Below are positions 1 through 7,997 of a DNA stretch of 64,000 nucleotides, piece after piece. A program made the position numbers and the translations under genes. The DNA lies in contig NZ_WHOS01000014.1 in the NCBI RefSeq assembly GCF_013340935.1, positions 62,001-126,000 on the forward strand. The letters run 5' to 3'. The notes beneath the pieces were generated by a model. That model worked only from the letters and a program-made list of their open reading frames with translations, did not search any database and was not told where the DNA came from. This stretch comes from Azospirillum melinis. Lineage in GTDB: Bacteria; Pseudomonadota; Alphaproteobacteria; Azospirillales; Azospirillaceae. How positions within the stretch are numbered: the first letter of the stretch is position 1; each line of letters starts with the position of its first letter.

Positions 1-82
1 ACTGGAGCAGAGAGAGCAGAGCGTCACGGAATATATGCTAGGCGACGGACGGAGGGAAAGATGGAATAGGCTAGGCAACGCA

Positions 83-114
83 AAAAGGGCGACCGCTGGA
101 ACGGTCGCCCTTTT
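83..114. terminator. Rho-independent, bidirectional terminator
   Basis: A perfect 13-bp inverted repeat (83-95 and 102-114) encloses a 6-base loop. The stem is GC-rich at its core and ends in AAAA/TTTT, so it can work in either direction. The transcript it ends on the left lies before the window or in the first 80 bases, where no gene was recognised. Confidence 0.85.
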
Positions 115-225
115 CAGAAATTGAGTATGCTCTTGCGCAGTCCTCAACACGAGAGACATGAGGATTGCGCAAGGGTGTGGGCTTGTCAAGCGCTGATTAC
201 TTCAGTGCTCGAGAGAGCTATTGCC

Positions 226-461
226 ATGCACTCATCTGGTCGTCCCCCCGACATTTCGCTTGAACACGCCGGGCGTATTCTGTGCGCCGTCCTTTCCGGA
301 GAATGGCCCGTGAAGGATGTTGCCGTAAGTTTGATGTTAGTCGCACCACGGTGTGGAAAATTAAGAAACCGCGCCCAGGGAGCCGGTTTTGGGGCCTAAG
401 TCCCAAAGAGTTCGACCGCAAAAATCCCATGGCAGGCCTCTCCAGAAGGAGGCGATCGTAG
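226..461 (+). pseudogene. Frameshifted helix-turn-helix remnant of a mobile-element protein
   Basis: From an ATG the frame reads a GRPP-x-IS...ILCAVLSGEWPVKDVA segment. A one-base deletion near 324-326 moves the homologous reading to the next frame, which continues KFDVSRTTVWKIKKPR and ends at a TAG at 459-461. Joined together, the two pieces look like the C-terminal HTH of a Hin-type recombinase or an IS-encoded HTH protein (GRPP linker, then a helix-turn-helix with VSRTTV in the recognition helix). There is no catalytic domain upstream, so this is probably a decayed fragment. The assignment rests on motif resemblance only. Confidence 0.35.
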
Positions 462-498
462 CGGCATGTGTTCCCACCAGTCGAGAAAGGCTACCTTT

Positions 499-660
499 AT
501 GAAAGCGTGCTACGTGTTGTGGTTGGTGAACGTAGAGAAGACCAGCCAGACAGAAGCGAGTATTCAGGTTGGTTTGAATTCCGGAACGGTCAATCACATC
601 GTGCGCGGACGGCGTTTCCGGCATGCTTACCCGATCTGTCCACCGCATCGCCGGGATTGA
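499..660 (+). CDS. Small HTH-like hypothetical protein (53 aa)
   Basis: The ATG at 499 has GAAAGG about 8 bases upstream. The product has a compact helix-turn-helix-like core (TSQTEASIQVGLNSGTVNHI followed by VRGRRF), the pattern seen in short alphaproteobacterial proteins with a Q-TEAAI-x-LG-x-N-x-GTVNHIVHGRRF signature. An ATG at 466 in the same frame lacks a good ribosome-binding site. It may be a stand-alone small DNA-binding protein or part of a decayed element, because the surrounding DNA is degenerate. Moderate to low certainty. Confidence 0.4.
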   Translation: MKACYVLWLVNVEKTSQTEASIQVGLNSGTVNHIVRGRRFRHAYPICPPHRRD

Positions 661-670
661 CTTCGGTACG

Positions 671-710
671 GCTGCGGATCGGCTTCGCCTTGCCGAAGGC
701 GATCCGCAGC
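671..710. repeat. Imperfect 17-bp inverted repeat (hairpin)
   Basis: GCTGCGGATCG at 671-681 is the exact reverse complement of 700-710. After one mismatch the pairing continues for five more bases, leaving a short loop. There is no T-tract, so it is not a clear terminator. It could be a REP-like or element-end palindrome in this decayed region. Confidence 0.5.
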
Positions 711-934
711 GTTCACGCTACGTCTTCACGTCGATCGACGTGTCGATGAGAACGACATCGGCGCCCTGGGGCATCTCCAGGGCGCTGGTATTCAGTCGTC
801 GTCCGCAGTCGGACGTAGCGGCGTTGTGGCGTGATCGTTCCGGCGAGGACCCGGTCATCCATGGGCGTGCCGGGTCCCCTGGAAACGCTGCTTATAAACC
901 GATGGCGAACGGCTGTCGCACCCGGTTGGACCAC

Positions 935-1183
935 TCATCGCCGGTCGTACAAGGACGTGCGATCCAAACTCCGAATGTCGAGATGCATACCCTCATCCAG
1001 GGTTTGGAACAAGCGGTTCCAAGCGGAACTGGCATCGCCACTGGCGGCGGGCGTCCCATATGGCTCCAGCCGTGCTACGGGCTGCCCGCGCTCGGTGATG
1101 ATCACCGTCCGGCCGCTGGCGGCCTGCTTGAGGATCGTAGAGAATTGCCTCCTGGCGTCGGCTGCGGATATGAGACGCGGCAT
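935..1183 (-). CDS. Phd/YefM-type antitoxin
   Basis: This is an 82-aa protein with the classical Phd/YefM N-terminus: ISAADARRQFSTILKQAASG, then TVIITERGQPVARLEP, the ribbon that binds operator DNA and precedes the toxin-binding tail. Such antitoxins repress their own operon and neutralise a partner toxin. The ATG was chosen because it lies one base after the stop of the upstream ORF (1185-1448), as in a translationally coupled pair. No toxin gene was recognised downstream (below 935), where the DNA is broken in all frames, so this looks like an orphan or remnant module. A larger frame opening at 1486 is only an upstream extension without family resemblance. Confidence 0.6.
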   Translation of the reverse strand: MPRLISAADARRQFSTILKQAASGRTVIITERGQPVARLEPYGTPAASGDASSAWNRLFQTLDEGMHLDIRSLDRTSLYDRR

Positions 1184-1184
1184 G

Positions 1185-1448
1185 TCACTGCTCAGTATCG
1201 GACGGCGATGGATCGGCGACTTGAACGATTGGAGCGATGCCCCGCAGTCGCCTGACGGCTTCCAGAGCTGCTGGAAGGTGGCTGATTGTTCGATCGTAAA
1301 GTGCGAGCATATCGATTTGCTCATCCGCTGATATGCTGTCAATGCTTTCCATGGCGAGTGCCTTCTGGCGCTTGCCCAAAGGCAGGAGGTCGATGACTGC
1401 CCGGAGGCGTTTCTGGCGATCTGTGCCCTGGCGATCTGTGTCCTGCAT
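1185..1448 (-). CDS. Hypothetical protein upstream of the antitoxin (87 aa)
   Basis: A charged, mostly helical protein with no recognised domain. Its stop codon is separated by one base from the antitoxin ATG, so the two are probably co-transcribed and translationally coupled. The ATG at 1448 follows a GGGGTGGG stretch that could act as a ribosome-binding site; a longer frame opens at 1493. It could be an accessory gene of the toxin-antitoxin locus. No function is proposed. Confidence 0.4.
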   Translation of the reverse strand: MQDTDRQGTDRQKRLRAVIDLLPLGKRQKALAMESIDSISADEQIDMLALYDRTISHLPAALEAVRRLRGIAPIVQVADPSPSDTEQ

Positions 1449-1493
1449 GACCCACCCCGCTGTACCGGTCGTTCCGCACCCTGCATACCGCAC

Positions 1494-2125
1494 CTGACGG
1501 TGGGGATGGTACGCCGGCCGACCGGGTCATGGAAGGCCCCCTTGACCGTCGCCCGGGTCAGGCCGCTGACTGCCGTGGCGGCTCGCTCCGGCGGGCCGGG
1601 AAGGGGCAGGAGGGGGGAGCGGTGCCAAAGCGTGCATCATGACAGGTCAAGGGGTTGCGGCGGTTTGACAGTGAATCGTTCGTAACCCGTCTACTGCTCC
1701 AGCAGTCGATCAATAGACGAAGTCAGCGAGATGTTCGGGGCCGCCACCCCTCTCCCGCTGTCATTTGGCAAATCGCAGGCGTGAAATGAGAGCGACTCCT
1801 GTGAAAAGCCTGAGGTATAAGCCGCGGGCGAAGGGCATCCCCTCGAGAGCACCGGGAGAACTCTTCTTAGTGCTGACTTGCCCCCACGGTCCGTTTCCTC
1901 GGCGGCATCGGCCATGGTCCCCAGGGTGACCGATCGGTTTGGTGTCTTTTCGCGCGGCCTCAGCCAAGTGCCGGCGCAAGCGGCAGGAGCAGGGCCTTCC
2001 GACCAGACCGGTTCCCGTCCGGAGCGGCGTTGTAAACAAAGTGGCGTGCCCTGAAACGCTCGTTTTCTTGCATCTCCAAAAACTTTACAATAGGGCACCG
2101 TCTTCATCTTGGCTTGTAATTCCCC
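1494..2125. other. Gene-poor stretch upstream of the recombinase
   Basis: No ORF here has family resemblance in either strand. Long minus-strand frames crossing it are shadows of the recombinase gene. Near its right end GTGCCCT (2046-2052) is inverted as AGGGCAC (2092-2098) around an AT-rich centre, a possible recombinase crossover site or operator. Confidence 0.4.
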
Positions 2126-3043
2126 ATGACGCTTATCGGCTACGCCCGCGTCTCGACAGACGATCAGACCACCGCCGCTCAGCTGGATGCGCTGCATGCT
2201 GCCGGTTGTGCTGCCATCTTCGAGGAGAAGGCCTCCGGCGCTTCGCGCGCCCGGCCGGAGCTGGCGCGGACCCTCGCCCGTCTGGCTCGGGGTGACACAC
2301 TGGTCATCTGGAAGCTCGACCGGCTCGGCCGCTCGCTGTCGCACCTGCTGGAGGTGATTGAGGATCTGCGCAGCCGCGGCTGCCATTTCCGCTGTCTCAC
2401 CAGCCCGATCGACACCGCAAGCCCACACGGCACGCTGGTGCTGCAGATGCTGGGCGCCGTTGCGGAGTACGAGCGCTCGCTGATCAGCGAGCGCACGCGG
2501 GCCGGGCTGAAGGCGGCCAAGGCACGGGGCCGCGTCGGCGGCAATCCCAAGCTGAAGCAGGGCGACACGGCGACGGCGCGGCGCTTGGCCGAGCGGCAAC
2601 GTCAGCTCTATCTGATGGAGCTGACACGCACAGCGGAGGAATGGCTGCCCACCGTGCGGCGGCTGCGGCCGGTTCGCTCCTGGGCGGCGGTAACACGCGC
2701 GGTAAATGCAAAGCTTCCACTTGGCCGGCATTGGACCGCCGAGCGGCTGCGCCGTGCCGTCCGTGCCTTCGTCGAGGAAGGGCTGGCCGAGCGGGCACTG
2801 CTCGACAAAACGACTTCAGTGCGCGGTGACGACCGGCTGATGGTACTGGTCGCCGGCATCGCCCGGGCGAACCCGACGCTGTCGCTGCGGGCGATCGGGG
2901 CCCAGCTTGAGGCGATGCGGGAGACTACGCCAAGGGGCGGACGCAGCTGGGCAGCGGCATCGGTCAAGAACCTGCTGGATCGTGCTCGCGCCCAGGGGCT
3001 GCTCTCCAATGCGCCGGTCATCGCTTCAAAATCGGCATCGTAG
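2126..3043 (+). CDS. Serine recombinase (resolvase/invertase family) with extended C-terminus
   Basis: A 305-aa protein. The catalytic resolvase domain fills residues 1 to about 140. It shows GYARVST with the nucleophile Ser10, then LVIWKLDRLGRS, and GAVAEYERSLISERTRAG of the E-helix. The enzyme makes a covalent 5'-phosphoserine link while exchanging strands at a short res or inversion site. A normal resolvase ends at about 185-200 residues after a small HTH. Here ~160 extra Arg/Ala-rich helical residues follow the linker at ~150, probably a larger DNA-binding region. No Tn3-type transposase is next to it, so it is a solitary recombinase, perhaps left by a lost element. The ATG is consistent with the family N-terminus. 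Confidence 0.85.
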   Translation: MTLIGYARVSTDDQTTAAQLDALHAAGCAAIFEEKASGASRARPELARTLARLARGDTLVIWKLDRLGRSLSHLLEVIEDLRSRGCHFRCLTSPIDTASPHGTLVLQMLGAVAEYERSLISERTRAGLKAAKARGRVGGNPKLKQGDTATARRLAERQRQLYLMELTRTAEEWLPTVRRLRPVRSWAAVTRAVNAKLPLGRHWTAERLRRAVRAFVEEGLAERALLDKTTSVRGDDRLMVLVAGIARANPTLSLRAIGAQLEAMRETTPRGGRSWAAASVKNLLDRARAQGLLSNAPVIASKSAS

Positions 3044-3079
3044 ACCTGGGGCGGTGTGGGAAAGTCGCGAAACGAGTAT

Positions 3080-3295
3080 CTATTGCGTGGGTCGATACAC
3101 CCACACCGCGGCTGGCTCCCGGCCGCTCGCCCTCACACCAAGCAAGAGGCTCTTCAGCTCGCGAATCCACAGTGATGTCCGCGCAGCTGACACCGTCGGA
3201 GTGCGGCTGATTTCCCGGTAACCGTCGCCCTTCCGCTGGAGGACATCGAGCACGCCTTTGCCACAACTGATGTAAAGGCGTTCGTGCGCGATCTG
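3080..3295 (-). pseudogene. C-terminal stump of a YncE-like beta-propeller protein
   Basis: About 70 residues resemble the last blades of YncE/YVTN-type beta-propeller proteins: ERLYISCGKGVLDVLQRKGD, then REISRTPTVSAARTSLW and a final GREPAAVWVYRP before the stop at 3080. The frame upstream carries unrelated residues and meets a TAG near 3360, so the N-terminal ~250 residues of a normal propeller are gone. Intact relatives are exported and of poorly known function. The loss of the N-terminus without a start or signal peptide makes it a pseudogene, probably cut by rearrangement. Confidence 0.5.
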
Positions 3296-3472
3296 ACGAC
3301 GGCAATCGCTCTGCTGCTGGTGCGCAGCTTGATACCGCAAGCATGCGGCCGAGGTGGAGCGCTATACCGTACGCGAGGCCGCTCCGACGATAATGGCCGG
3401 AGGCTGGAGGACCCATGCTGGCAGAGGCTCCTTGCCCGCCGTGTCGACCTCATCGGGGAGGAGGAGGAACCG

Positions 3473-3598
3473 ATGACGATCCAGTGGGCCGGTCCGCTCC
3501 AGGCGCCGAAGGCAACTCTGAAGGATGACGGATGGTATGAGCGAGAGGGATGGACAGTGCCCAGCACACTGGCGTGGCTCATAAGGGCGGGTCGATGA
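3473..3598 (+). CDS. Very small ORF with strong ribosome-binding site (41 aa)
   Basis: The ATG at 3473 is preceded by a purine-rich GGGGAGGAGGAGGAACC, one of the best Shine-Dalgarno sequences in this part of the window. The product is tryptophan-rich (four Trp in 41 residues) and matches no family I know. It may be a genuine small protein or a decayed start region. Its end overlaps by 20 bases the convergent small gene at 3579-3758. Confidence 0.3.
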   Translation: MTIQWAGPLQAPKATLKDDGWYEREGWTVPSTLAWLIRAGR

Positions 3599-3758
3599 TC
3601 AGGATATTGGGCTCAACCCTCAAGCAGGAACCCACGTCTACCCGACCATCGGCGATAGCGTCGTTGAGCAACACCTGGGCGTCGGCGAGCGTCAGTGCCT
3701 CGCCCTGATAGAAGGCTTGGCCGTCGGCATGCTGAATAACAGAGTATGTCTGCATCAT
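3579..3758 (-). CDS. Small hypothetical protein (59 aa)
   Basis: The product begins MMQTYSVIQHADGQAFYQGE and has balanced, soluble, alpha/beta-like composition, unlike a random shadow. It contains an acidic helix (LTLADAQVLLNDAIADGRVD). Two adjacent ATGs (3758 and 3755) follow a GGAAAT purine stretch. An in-frame upstream extension to 3812 is Arg/Pro-rich and unlikely to be translated. No family is recognised. Confidence 0.45.
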   Translation of the reverse strand: MMQTYSVIQHADGQAFYQGEALTLADAQVLLNDAIADGRVDVGSCLRVEPNILIIDPPL

Positions 3759-3884
3759 TATTTCCGGACTTCGGGCACCAAGTGGTGGCCATGGAACTCG
3801 TTCTCGCCACAAATCAGTGAATCGTTACCAGCGACAACCGGCAAGGCCTTCACTCATCTATGAGAGCAGAGCGCATCGAACGGA

Positions 3885-4094
3885 CTACGGATGCCGAAGC
3901 CCAACAGTCCGGCGGGGCCATAGCGGCCGCAAGGATGCTGTTGGCAGCTTGTCTGGCTTGACCATCCCACTGGACGGGTCGCTTGGTTTGGTCGACGACG
4001 AGGCGGTCAGTTCGTCGATCACGAAGCGGTGTAGAGCAGGCCGGTGCTCGCCCGACCACCAGAACTCCGGACCGGCTTGTCGATGTTGGTTCAT
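3885..4094 (-). CDS. Small hypothetical protein (69 aa)
   Basis: The ATG follows a strong GCAGGAGGAGTGAC ribosome-binding site, the main argument for the gene. The first ~35 residues (MNQHRQAGPEFWWSGEHRPA and a following VIDELTAS) look protein-like. The rest is Ser/Pro-rich and may be a decayed tail. It lies ~135 bases downstream of the PRC-barrel gene on the same strand and could be read from it. Low certainty. Confidence 0.3.
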   Translation of the reverse strand: MNQHRQAGPEFWWSGEHRPALHRFVIDELTASSSTKPSDPSSGMVKPDKLPTASLRPLWPRRTVGLRHP

Positions 4095-4180
4095 GTCACT
4101 CCTCCTGCTTTCAGGCTATATGCGCCGGCTTTCACCCACTCAATCTCGATGGCGAACACGGCCTGTTAAGGGGTAAGAAG

Positions 4181-4210
4181 CGGGACGGGCCTCTCGATGT
4201 GCCCGCCCCG
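4181..4210 (-). terminator. Probable hairpin terminator after the PRC-barrel gene
   Basis: CGGGACGGGC (4181-4190) pairs with GCCCGCCCCG (4201-4210) with one mismatch and a 10-base loop, ~20 bases past the stop at 4230. The T-tract on the minus strand is weak. Confidence 0.45.
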
Positions 4211-4229
4211 CCGATCCATCATCGCCTAC

Positions 4230-4649
4230 TTATTTGACAGCGCCCTTGATGTCCTCGTACTGGCCCTTCTGCCATTTCTCCAAGCCTTGCATCTGGTCCT
4301 TGGACATGTCGACAGCCAGCTTGTCGCCCTTCATGTGCAGCTTGTTCATCGGCAGCACGACGTCCTTGTCGCTGACGTCCACGACGTGATCGACGTCGAG
4401 CACCGCGAAGGTGTCGTTGCCCTTACGGACGACGCCTTCGACCTTGGCAAGCTCCTTACCGTCGCTGCCATACACCTCTTTATTCTTCAACTGGTCGGCG
4501 CTCATCTTCGCGATTGCCGGATCCACCGCACCGGCCGATGAGGTGGCCGACGGGGCGGTGGTGGTGGTGGTTGCCGTTGTGCTCTGGGCAAAGGCTGGGG
4601 CACTGGACAGAAGAGCAATAAGTCCGCACGCGGTCATGAGGGTTTTCAT
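4230..4649 (-). CDS. Exported PRC-barrel domain protein
   Basis: A 139-aa protein. Residues 1-22 form a Sec signal peptide ending at AFA-QS. A Thr/Ser/Ala-rich linker follows, then a PRC-barrel-like domain from ~residue 48 (KNKEVYGSDGKELAKVEGVV, then VLDVDHVVDVSDKDVVLPMN). PRC barrels are small beta-barrels that bind RNA or proteins; exported Thr-rich versions are common in Rhizobiales and Rhodospirillales, with unknown roles in the envelope. The start was placed at the ATG preceded by CGGGAGGTCCCAAG and directly encoding the signal peptide, not at the upstream frame opening at 4757. It appears monocistronic. Confidence 0.75.
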   Translation of the reverse strand: MKTLMTACGLIALLSSAPAFAQSTTATTTTTAPSATSSAGAVDPAIAKMSADQLKNKEVYGSDGKELAKVEGVVRKGNDTFAVLDVDHVVDVSDKDVVLPMNKLHMKGDKLAVDMSKDQMQGLEKWQKGQYEDIKGAVK

Positions 4650-5000
4650 CTTGGGACCTCCCGAAAAAACGTGTTTCTCGAGTAATGAACACGGTCTAGG
4701 GAAAAGCCTTCCATGCATTATCCTTTTTCGCCATTTCAAATCGATCGCAATCTGCAATTGTTTTGCAGTCTCGCTATGGCGCTCGCCTCAAAAGCAAGAC
4801 TTAAGCTTGGGCGCTAAATGAGGTGTTCCCTTGCGCGGCATGGTTTGGTGAACTGGAGTCTTCGAAAAGGAAGGTCATGGGCTCAACATCCCGCGCTAGC
4901 CGAAAATAACATGCTGAAATCGTATTCATCACTCCAATTATACTGCTTTTCTTATTCTCCTCTCCTCATCAACAAAGCACAGATCTCCTGCTACCCACGA

Positions 5001-5449
5001 TCACGCCATTGCCGACACGGAGGCTGCGGTGGGGACCTCCAGCAAGAAGAGCGTGCCGTTGTCGGTGGTGAAATGGCAGCGGGATCCGATCTGCTGGCAC
5101 AGCGCCCTGATCAGCGTCATTCTCAGAGATCCCTTGCACACGGTGTGCGGCAATCCCGAACCACTGTCGCGCACCCGGATGCGCACGCCGGTTGGATCGC
5201 AGTGCAGCGAGATGACCAACCCGCCGCCGGTTCCGGGGGGAAGTCGTGCTTCAGGGCGTTGATCACCACCTTTGCCAAGGTCAGCGCTCGGGATTGCCTG
5301 GTCCAGATCACGGTGCAGTCGGCAAGCTCCAGGCGGGTCGTGATGGCGCGCTCGGCGGTTCCATGGCTGAGCGCCAATCGGTCGACCAGTCGGCGCAGGT
5401 GATCGCTCAGCCGAACCTCGGCGACCTCTCTGGTCGTATAATCAACACA
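5001..5449 (-). pseudogene. Truncated, frameshifted histidine kinase (HATPase end)
   Basis: Read on the minus strand from ~5445, the frame gives a kinase core (RLSDHLRRLVDRLALSHGTA, then LTLAKVVINALKHDFPP, the N-box). It shifts frame at a run of six Gs on the plus strand (5235-5240) and continues as GGGLVISLHCDPTGVRIRVR with a DSGSGLP G1 box, ending at 5001. The style is that of HWE/HisKA_2 kinases. Everything N-terminal to the catalytic part is missing and a stop lies just upstream. The homopolymer could also be a sequencing error, but the missing sensor and phosphoacceptor region still makes it a fragment. Confidence 0.6.
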
Positions 5450-5667
5450 TCATTGGCACGGCAACATGCGGGGACCATGAATGTATCATGGTGCCCTCTT
5501 ACGCCATCAGAGCACAAGAGTTGCACAAATATCTCTCGGCACAAAGCGTTTCTATTCACAATTATCAACGGATAACTATATGTTTATTTTAGTTTTCAGT
5601 TTATCTATTTTATAGAAGCAATGTGATAATTGCTTAAATATCCAAGAATTTTATAGAGAAAAAATTA
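5450..5667. other. AT-rich spacer without genes
   Basis: Strikingly AT-rich against the GC-rich surroundings, especially 5555-5667. It lies between the kinase stump and the 3' end of the minus-strand response regulator, so it is not that gene's promoter. No hairpin terminator stands out. Confidence 0.5.
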
Positions 5668-6381
5668 TTATGCATATTGTTTTTTTGCAATATCTTGATC
5701 ATATTTTTCCGATTTGACATCGATGACTGGTTGAATACCATTGCGCTTGGCCCAGATAGCGGCTTGTGTGCGGTTGGCTGCATTGATTTTTCTCAGAACA
5801 CGCTTGAGGATCACTTTGATGTGAGCTTCAGTCGTTTTCAGGCTAAGAGCGATTTCCTTGTTGGAACGCCCATTCATCAGATGGGTCAAGATCCCCATGT
5901 CCTGATTGGTCAATCCTTCGGGAGAAGCCGAATCATCCGCAGCCAACCCTGCTCGAGGTCGCCTTAGCAGCAGCTGGGCCAAATCCGTCGGGAAGACCCG
6001 CTCACCGGTCAGGACAAGTTCCAGCGATTGCACCAGTGCCGCAGGAGAGATGTCCTTCACCAAATACCCACGCGCCCCGGCGTTGAGCACCTTCCCAAGG
6101 CGACGCGGGCACAGGCGGGCATCGAGCGTGACGACATGAGTGGCCGGTGCAGCTTGGGGAGCTGCCAACAGTCTGCTGAGATCGTCCTCAGCGGTGGCCG
6201 ATATGTCCATGAGCACAATGTCCGGAGGGGAACCAAAACTGACGATCCAGTCTCGCGCTTCTGCAGGATCAGTGCACTCACCGACGACGACGAATGAGGT
6301 ATCCTGGAAGAGAAGACGCAGAATATGGCGGTGCAATTGGCTGGAATCGACAAGGAGGATGGTGGCGCCGACACTCGTCAT
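5668..6381 (-). CDS. LuxR/NarL-family two-component response regulator
   Basis: A 237-aa protein. The receiver domain spans residues ~6-125: ILLVDSSQ at the start, the phosphoacceptor Asp in DIVLMDIS, and the conserved Lys in ARGYLVKDIS. A GerE-type HTH sits at ~155-215 (LTNQDMGILTHLMNGRSNKE, then ALSLKTTEAHIKVILKRVLR). Phosphorylation by a sensor kinase should control DNA binding. The acidic pocket has a Ser-Ser pair (VDSS) where DD or DE is usual, so metal binding may be weakened. No intact cognate kinase is adjacent; the flanking kinase genes are both broken. The ATG at 6381 fits the domain start. The AT-rich DNA above 6382 probably holds the promoter. Confidence 0.85.
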   Translation of the reverse strand: MTSVGATILLVDSSQLHRHILRLLFQDTSFVVVGECTDPAEARDWIVSFGSPPDIVLMDISATAEDDLSRLLAAPQAAPATHVVTLDARLCPRRLGKVLNAGARGYLVKDISPAALVQSLELVLTGERVFPTDLAQLLLRRPRAGLAADDSASPEGLTNQDMGILTHLMNGRSNKEIALSLKTTEAHIKVILKRVLRKINAANRTQAAIWAKRNGIQPVIDVKSEKYDQDIAKKQYA

Positions 6382-6810
6382 TTTGGATAATCCTTATGTC
6401 AGTGGCAAGGACGGGCGCAAAAACAGCAAGCACAATGCGAACAATGCTGCGCTGGGAAAAAAACAAAATCGCCTTCCATTTTATTCCGTCGGAACGAGTT
6501 TGGGCATTAGCGCCATAACATTGGAGGGTGCTCCGATTTACCCAGAACAACCATAAGGCAATATGTTTGATTTTGATTTTCTACTTTCCATGTCCTGTGA
6601 TGTGTCTTCACCACGGCACAACGCATTCGCACATGCTTCAGCTTGCGTTTTGCCCGTGATATTTTTGTGGCTGGGCTTGTCACCCGCGCCGTGAGCATGA
6701 CTGCAGGTGAGCGCGGTGTTTGGGGGCATCTGAGATGCCGCCCTGCGAAGAAATGTGTCGGTAACGATCAGTGGGATTGTCTCGGCGGGTGCCGCAGCCA
6801 ACCGCGTCGG
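6382..6810. other. Intergenic region, no recognised gene
   Basis: Moderately AT-rich around 6410-6600 and likely to contain the promoter of the minus-strand response regulator. The ORFs on either strand lack family resemblance. Confidence 0.45.
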
Positions 6811-7887
6811 TCACGGGCGTTGCGATTGCGCTCTGGGCTTCACCCGTGACGGCCGCTCGGTTTCCTGCAGGATACGCAGCATCTCAGCCAACTGATCAGG
6901 GCTGAACGGCTTGTGGAGGATCCTGCAGCCGTTCCTGGCCACCTCATCGGCCCGCTCCTCTGAGGTGTCGCCGGTCAGAATGAGGGCGGGGATGCCGACG
7001 TTGCAGAACGCCCTGATGTCACGGACCGCATCCAGGCCAGTCTGCTCGTCCTTCAGCCGGTAATCGGACAGGATCAGGTCGGGGCAACGTCGCTTGGCCG
7101 AGATGCATGCCAGGGCCTCGTTCGCGCTGGACGCCGTGCCGACCTGATAGCCCCAGGTCTCCAACAGCGCGCGCATGCCGTCCAGGATCACGGCATCATC
7201 CTCGATCACAATCGCAAATCCACGTCCCGCATGCTCAGAGGCCAGCATGAGCGGGCGATGCGGCTTGTATGCTCTCCGATCCCCGACGATTGGCACCTCA
7301 ATGGCGAACAGGGAGCCATGTCCCGACCGCGATCGAACATCCACGCGGTGTTTGAGCAAATGTGCCAGCCGCTGGACGATTGCCAAACCAAGGCCGAGCC
7401 CTCGGGAGCCTCCGTGGTCGCCATCGCTGATCTGGACGAACTCTTGGAACACATCGTCCAGCCGATCCGGCGGGATGCCTAAGCCGGTATCCCACACCTC
7501 GATACGGAGACACTCGCCGCGCCTGCGGCATCCGAGCAACACCGCCCGAAGGGGTGTACTTGAGCGCATTTTCCAGCAGGTTGCCAAGGATTCGCCCGAG
7601 CAGCAGGGCGTCGCTGCACACCCAGACTTGGGACCCGACGGTGTGGAAGCGAAGCCCCTTCGCCGCCATGCGAGGCTCGTACTCAGCCTCCAGGCGCTGC
7701 AACAGGGTCGTCACCGGAAACTCGGTGAGTTGCACGTTGACGACGTTGGCGTCGAGCTTGGAGATATCCAGCAGGCCATCGAGCAGGCTTCTCAGAGTGT
7801 CGAGCGCCTGTCCCATCACATCGACCATCGGGCGCGCCGGATGCCCGTCCAGACGGGCGGTCAGGGTATGCAGTAGCAGGACAAGCC
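6811..7887 (-). pseudogene. Broken hybrid histidine kinase-receiver gene, cut by an IS remnant
   Basis: Reading leftward from ~7887, the frame encodes HTLTARLDG and then TLRSLLDGLLDISKLDANVV (dimerisation helix after the lost His box) and LLGRILGNLLENALKYTPSGG (N-box). A one-base shift near 7541-7545 moves the reading frame. It then continues through IEVWDTGLGIPPDRL (G1) and SRGLGLGLAIVQRL (G2) into a receiver domain (VIEDDA, LILSDYR, LHKPFSPDQ) ending at 6811. The sensor part and phosphoacceptor His are missing because an IS5-type transposase stump begins at 7891. The piece resembles the C-terminal half of the intact kinase at 39890-43141. Confidence 0.75.
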
Positions 7888-7890
7888 TAA

Positions 7891-7997
7891 GCCGACCAGA
7901 AGCAGCGCATGGCGCTGTTCATCCGCACCACCGGCCTTGGGCGCGCGACGGTGAAGATCGGGATCGTCAACCTCGCTTACAATTTCCGGCGCCTCAA
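7891..7997 (+). pseudogene. C-terminal stump of an IS5-type transposase
   Basis: The plus-strand frame reads DQKQRMALFIRT, then GLGRATVKIGIVNLAYNFRR, the typical end of IS5/ISL2-group DDE transposases (KQRLALFVRTIGLARA...NLAYNFRRL). Homology stops at ~7997 and the frame runs on to a stop at 8062-8064 with unrelated residues. Upstream an in-frame TAA at 7888-7890 marks the junction with the broken kinase gene. It is a scar of the insertion that truncated that kinase. Confidence 0.65.

Noticed and set aside
718-774. Short frame reading MPQGADVVLIDTSIDVKT, like the start of a PIN-domain toxin or a kinase fragment
   Set aside because: Only 18 codons before a stop. It has a GGAG site, and the antitoxin lies upstream on the same strand, but the piece is too short to assign and the alternatives cannot be separated.
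1691-2731. 346-aa minus-strand ORF
   Set aside because: Antisense to the recombinase and the spacer; no family resemblance and biased Arg/Gln/Pro content.
2126-3043. Idea that the recombinase marks a Tn3-family transposon
   Set aside because: No Tn3 transposase or 38-bp inverted repeats were seen, and the long C-terminal extension differs from Tn3 resolvases.
4818-5402. 194-aa plus-strand ORF
   Set aside because: Overlaps the minus-strand kinase stump, with low-plausibility composition and no motif.
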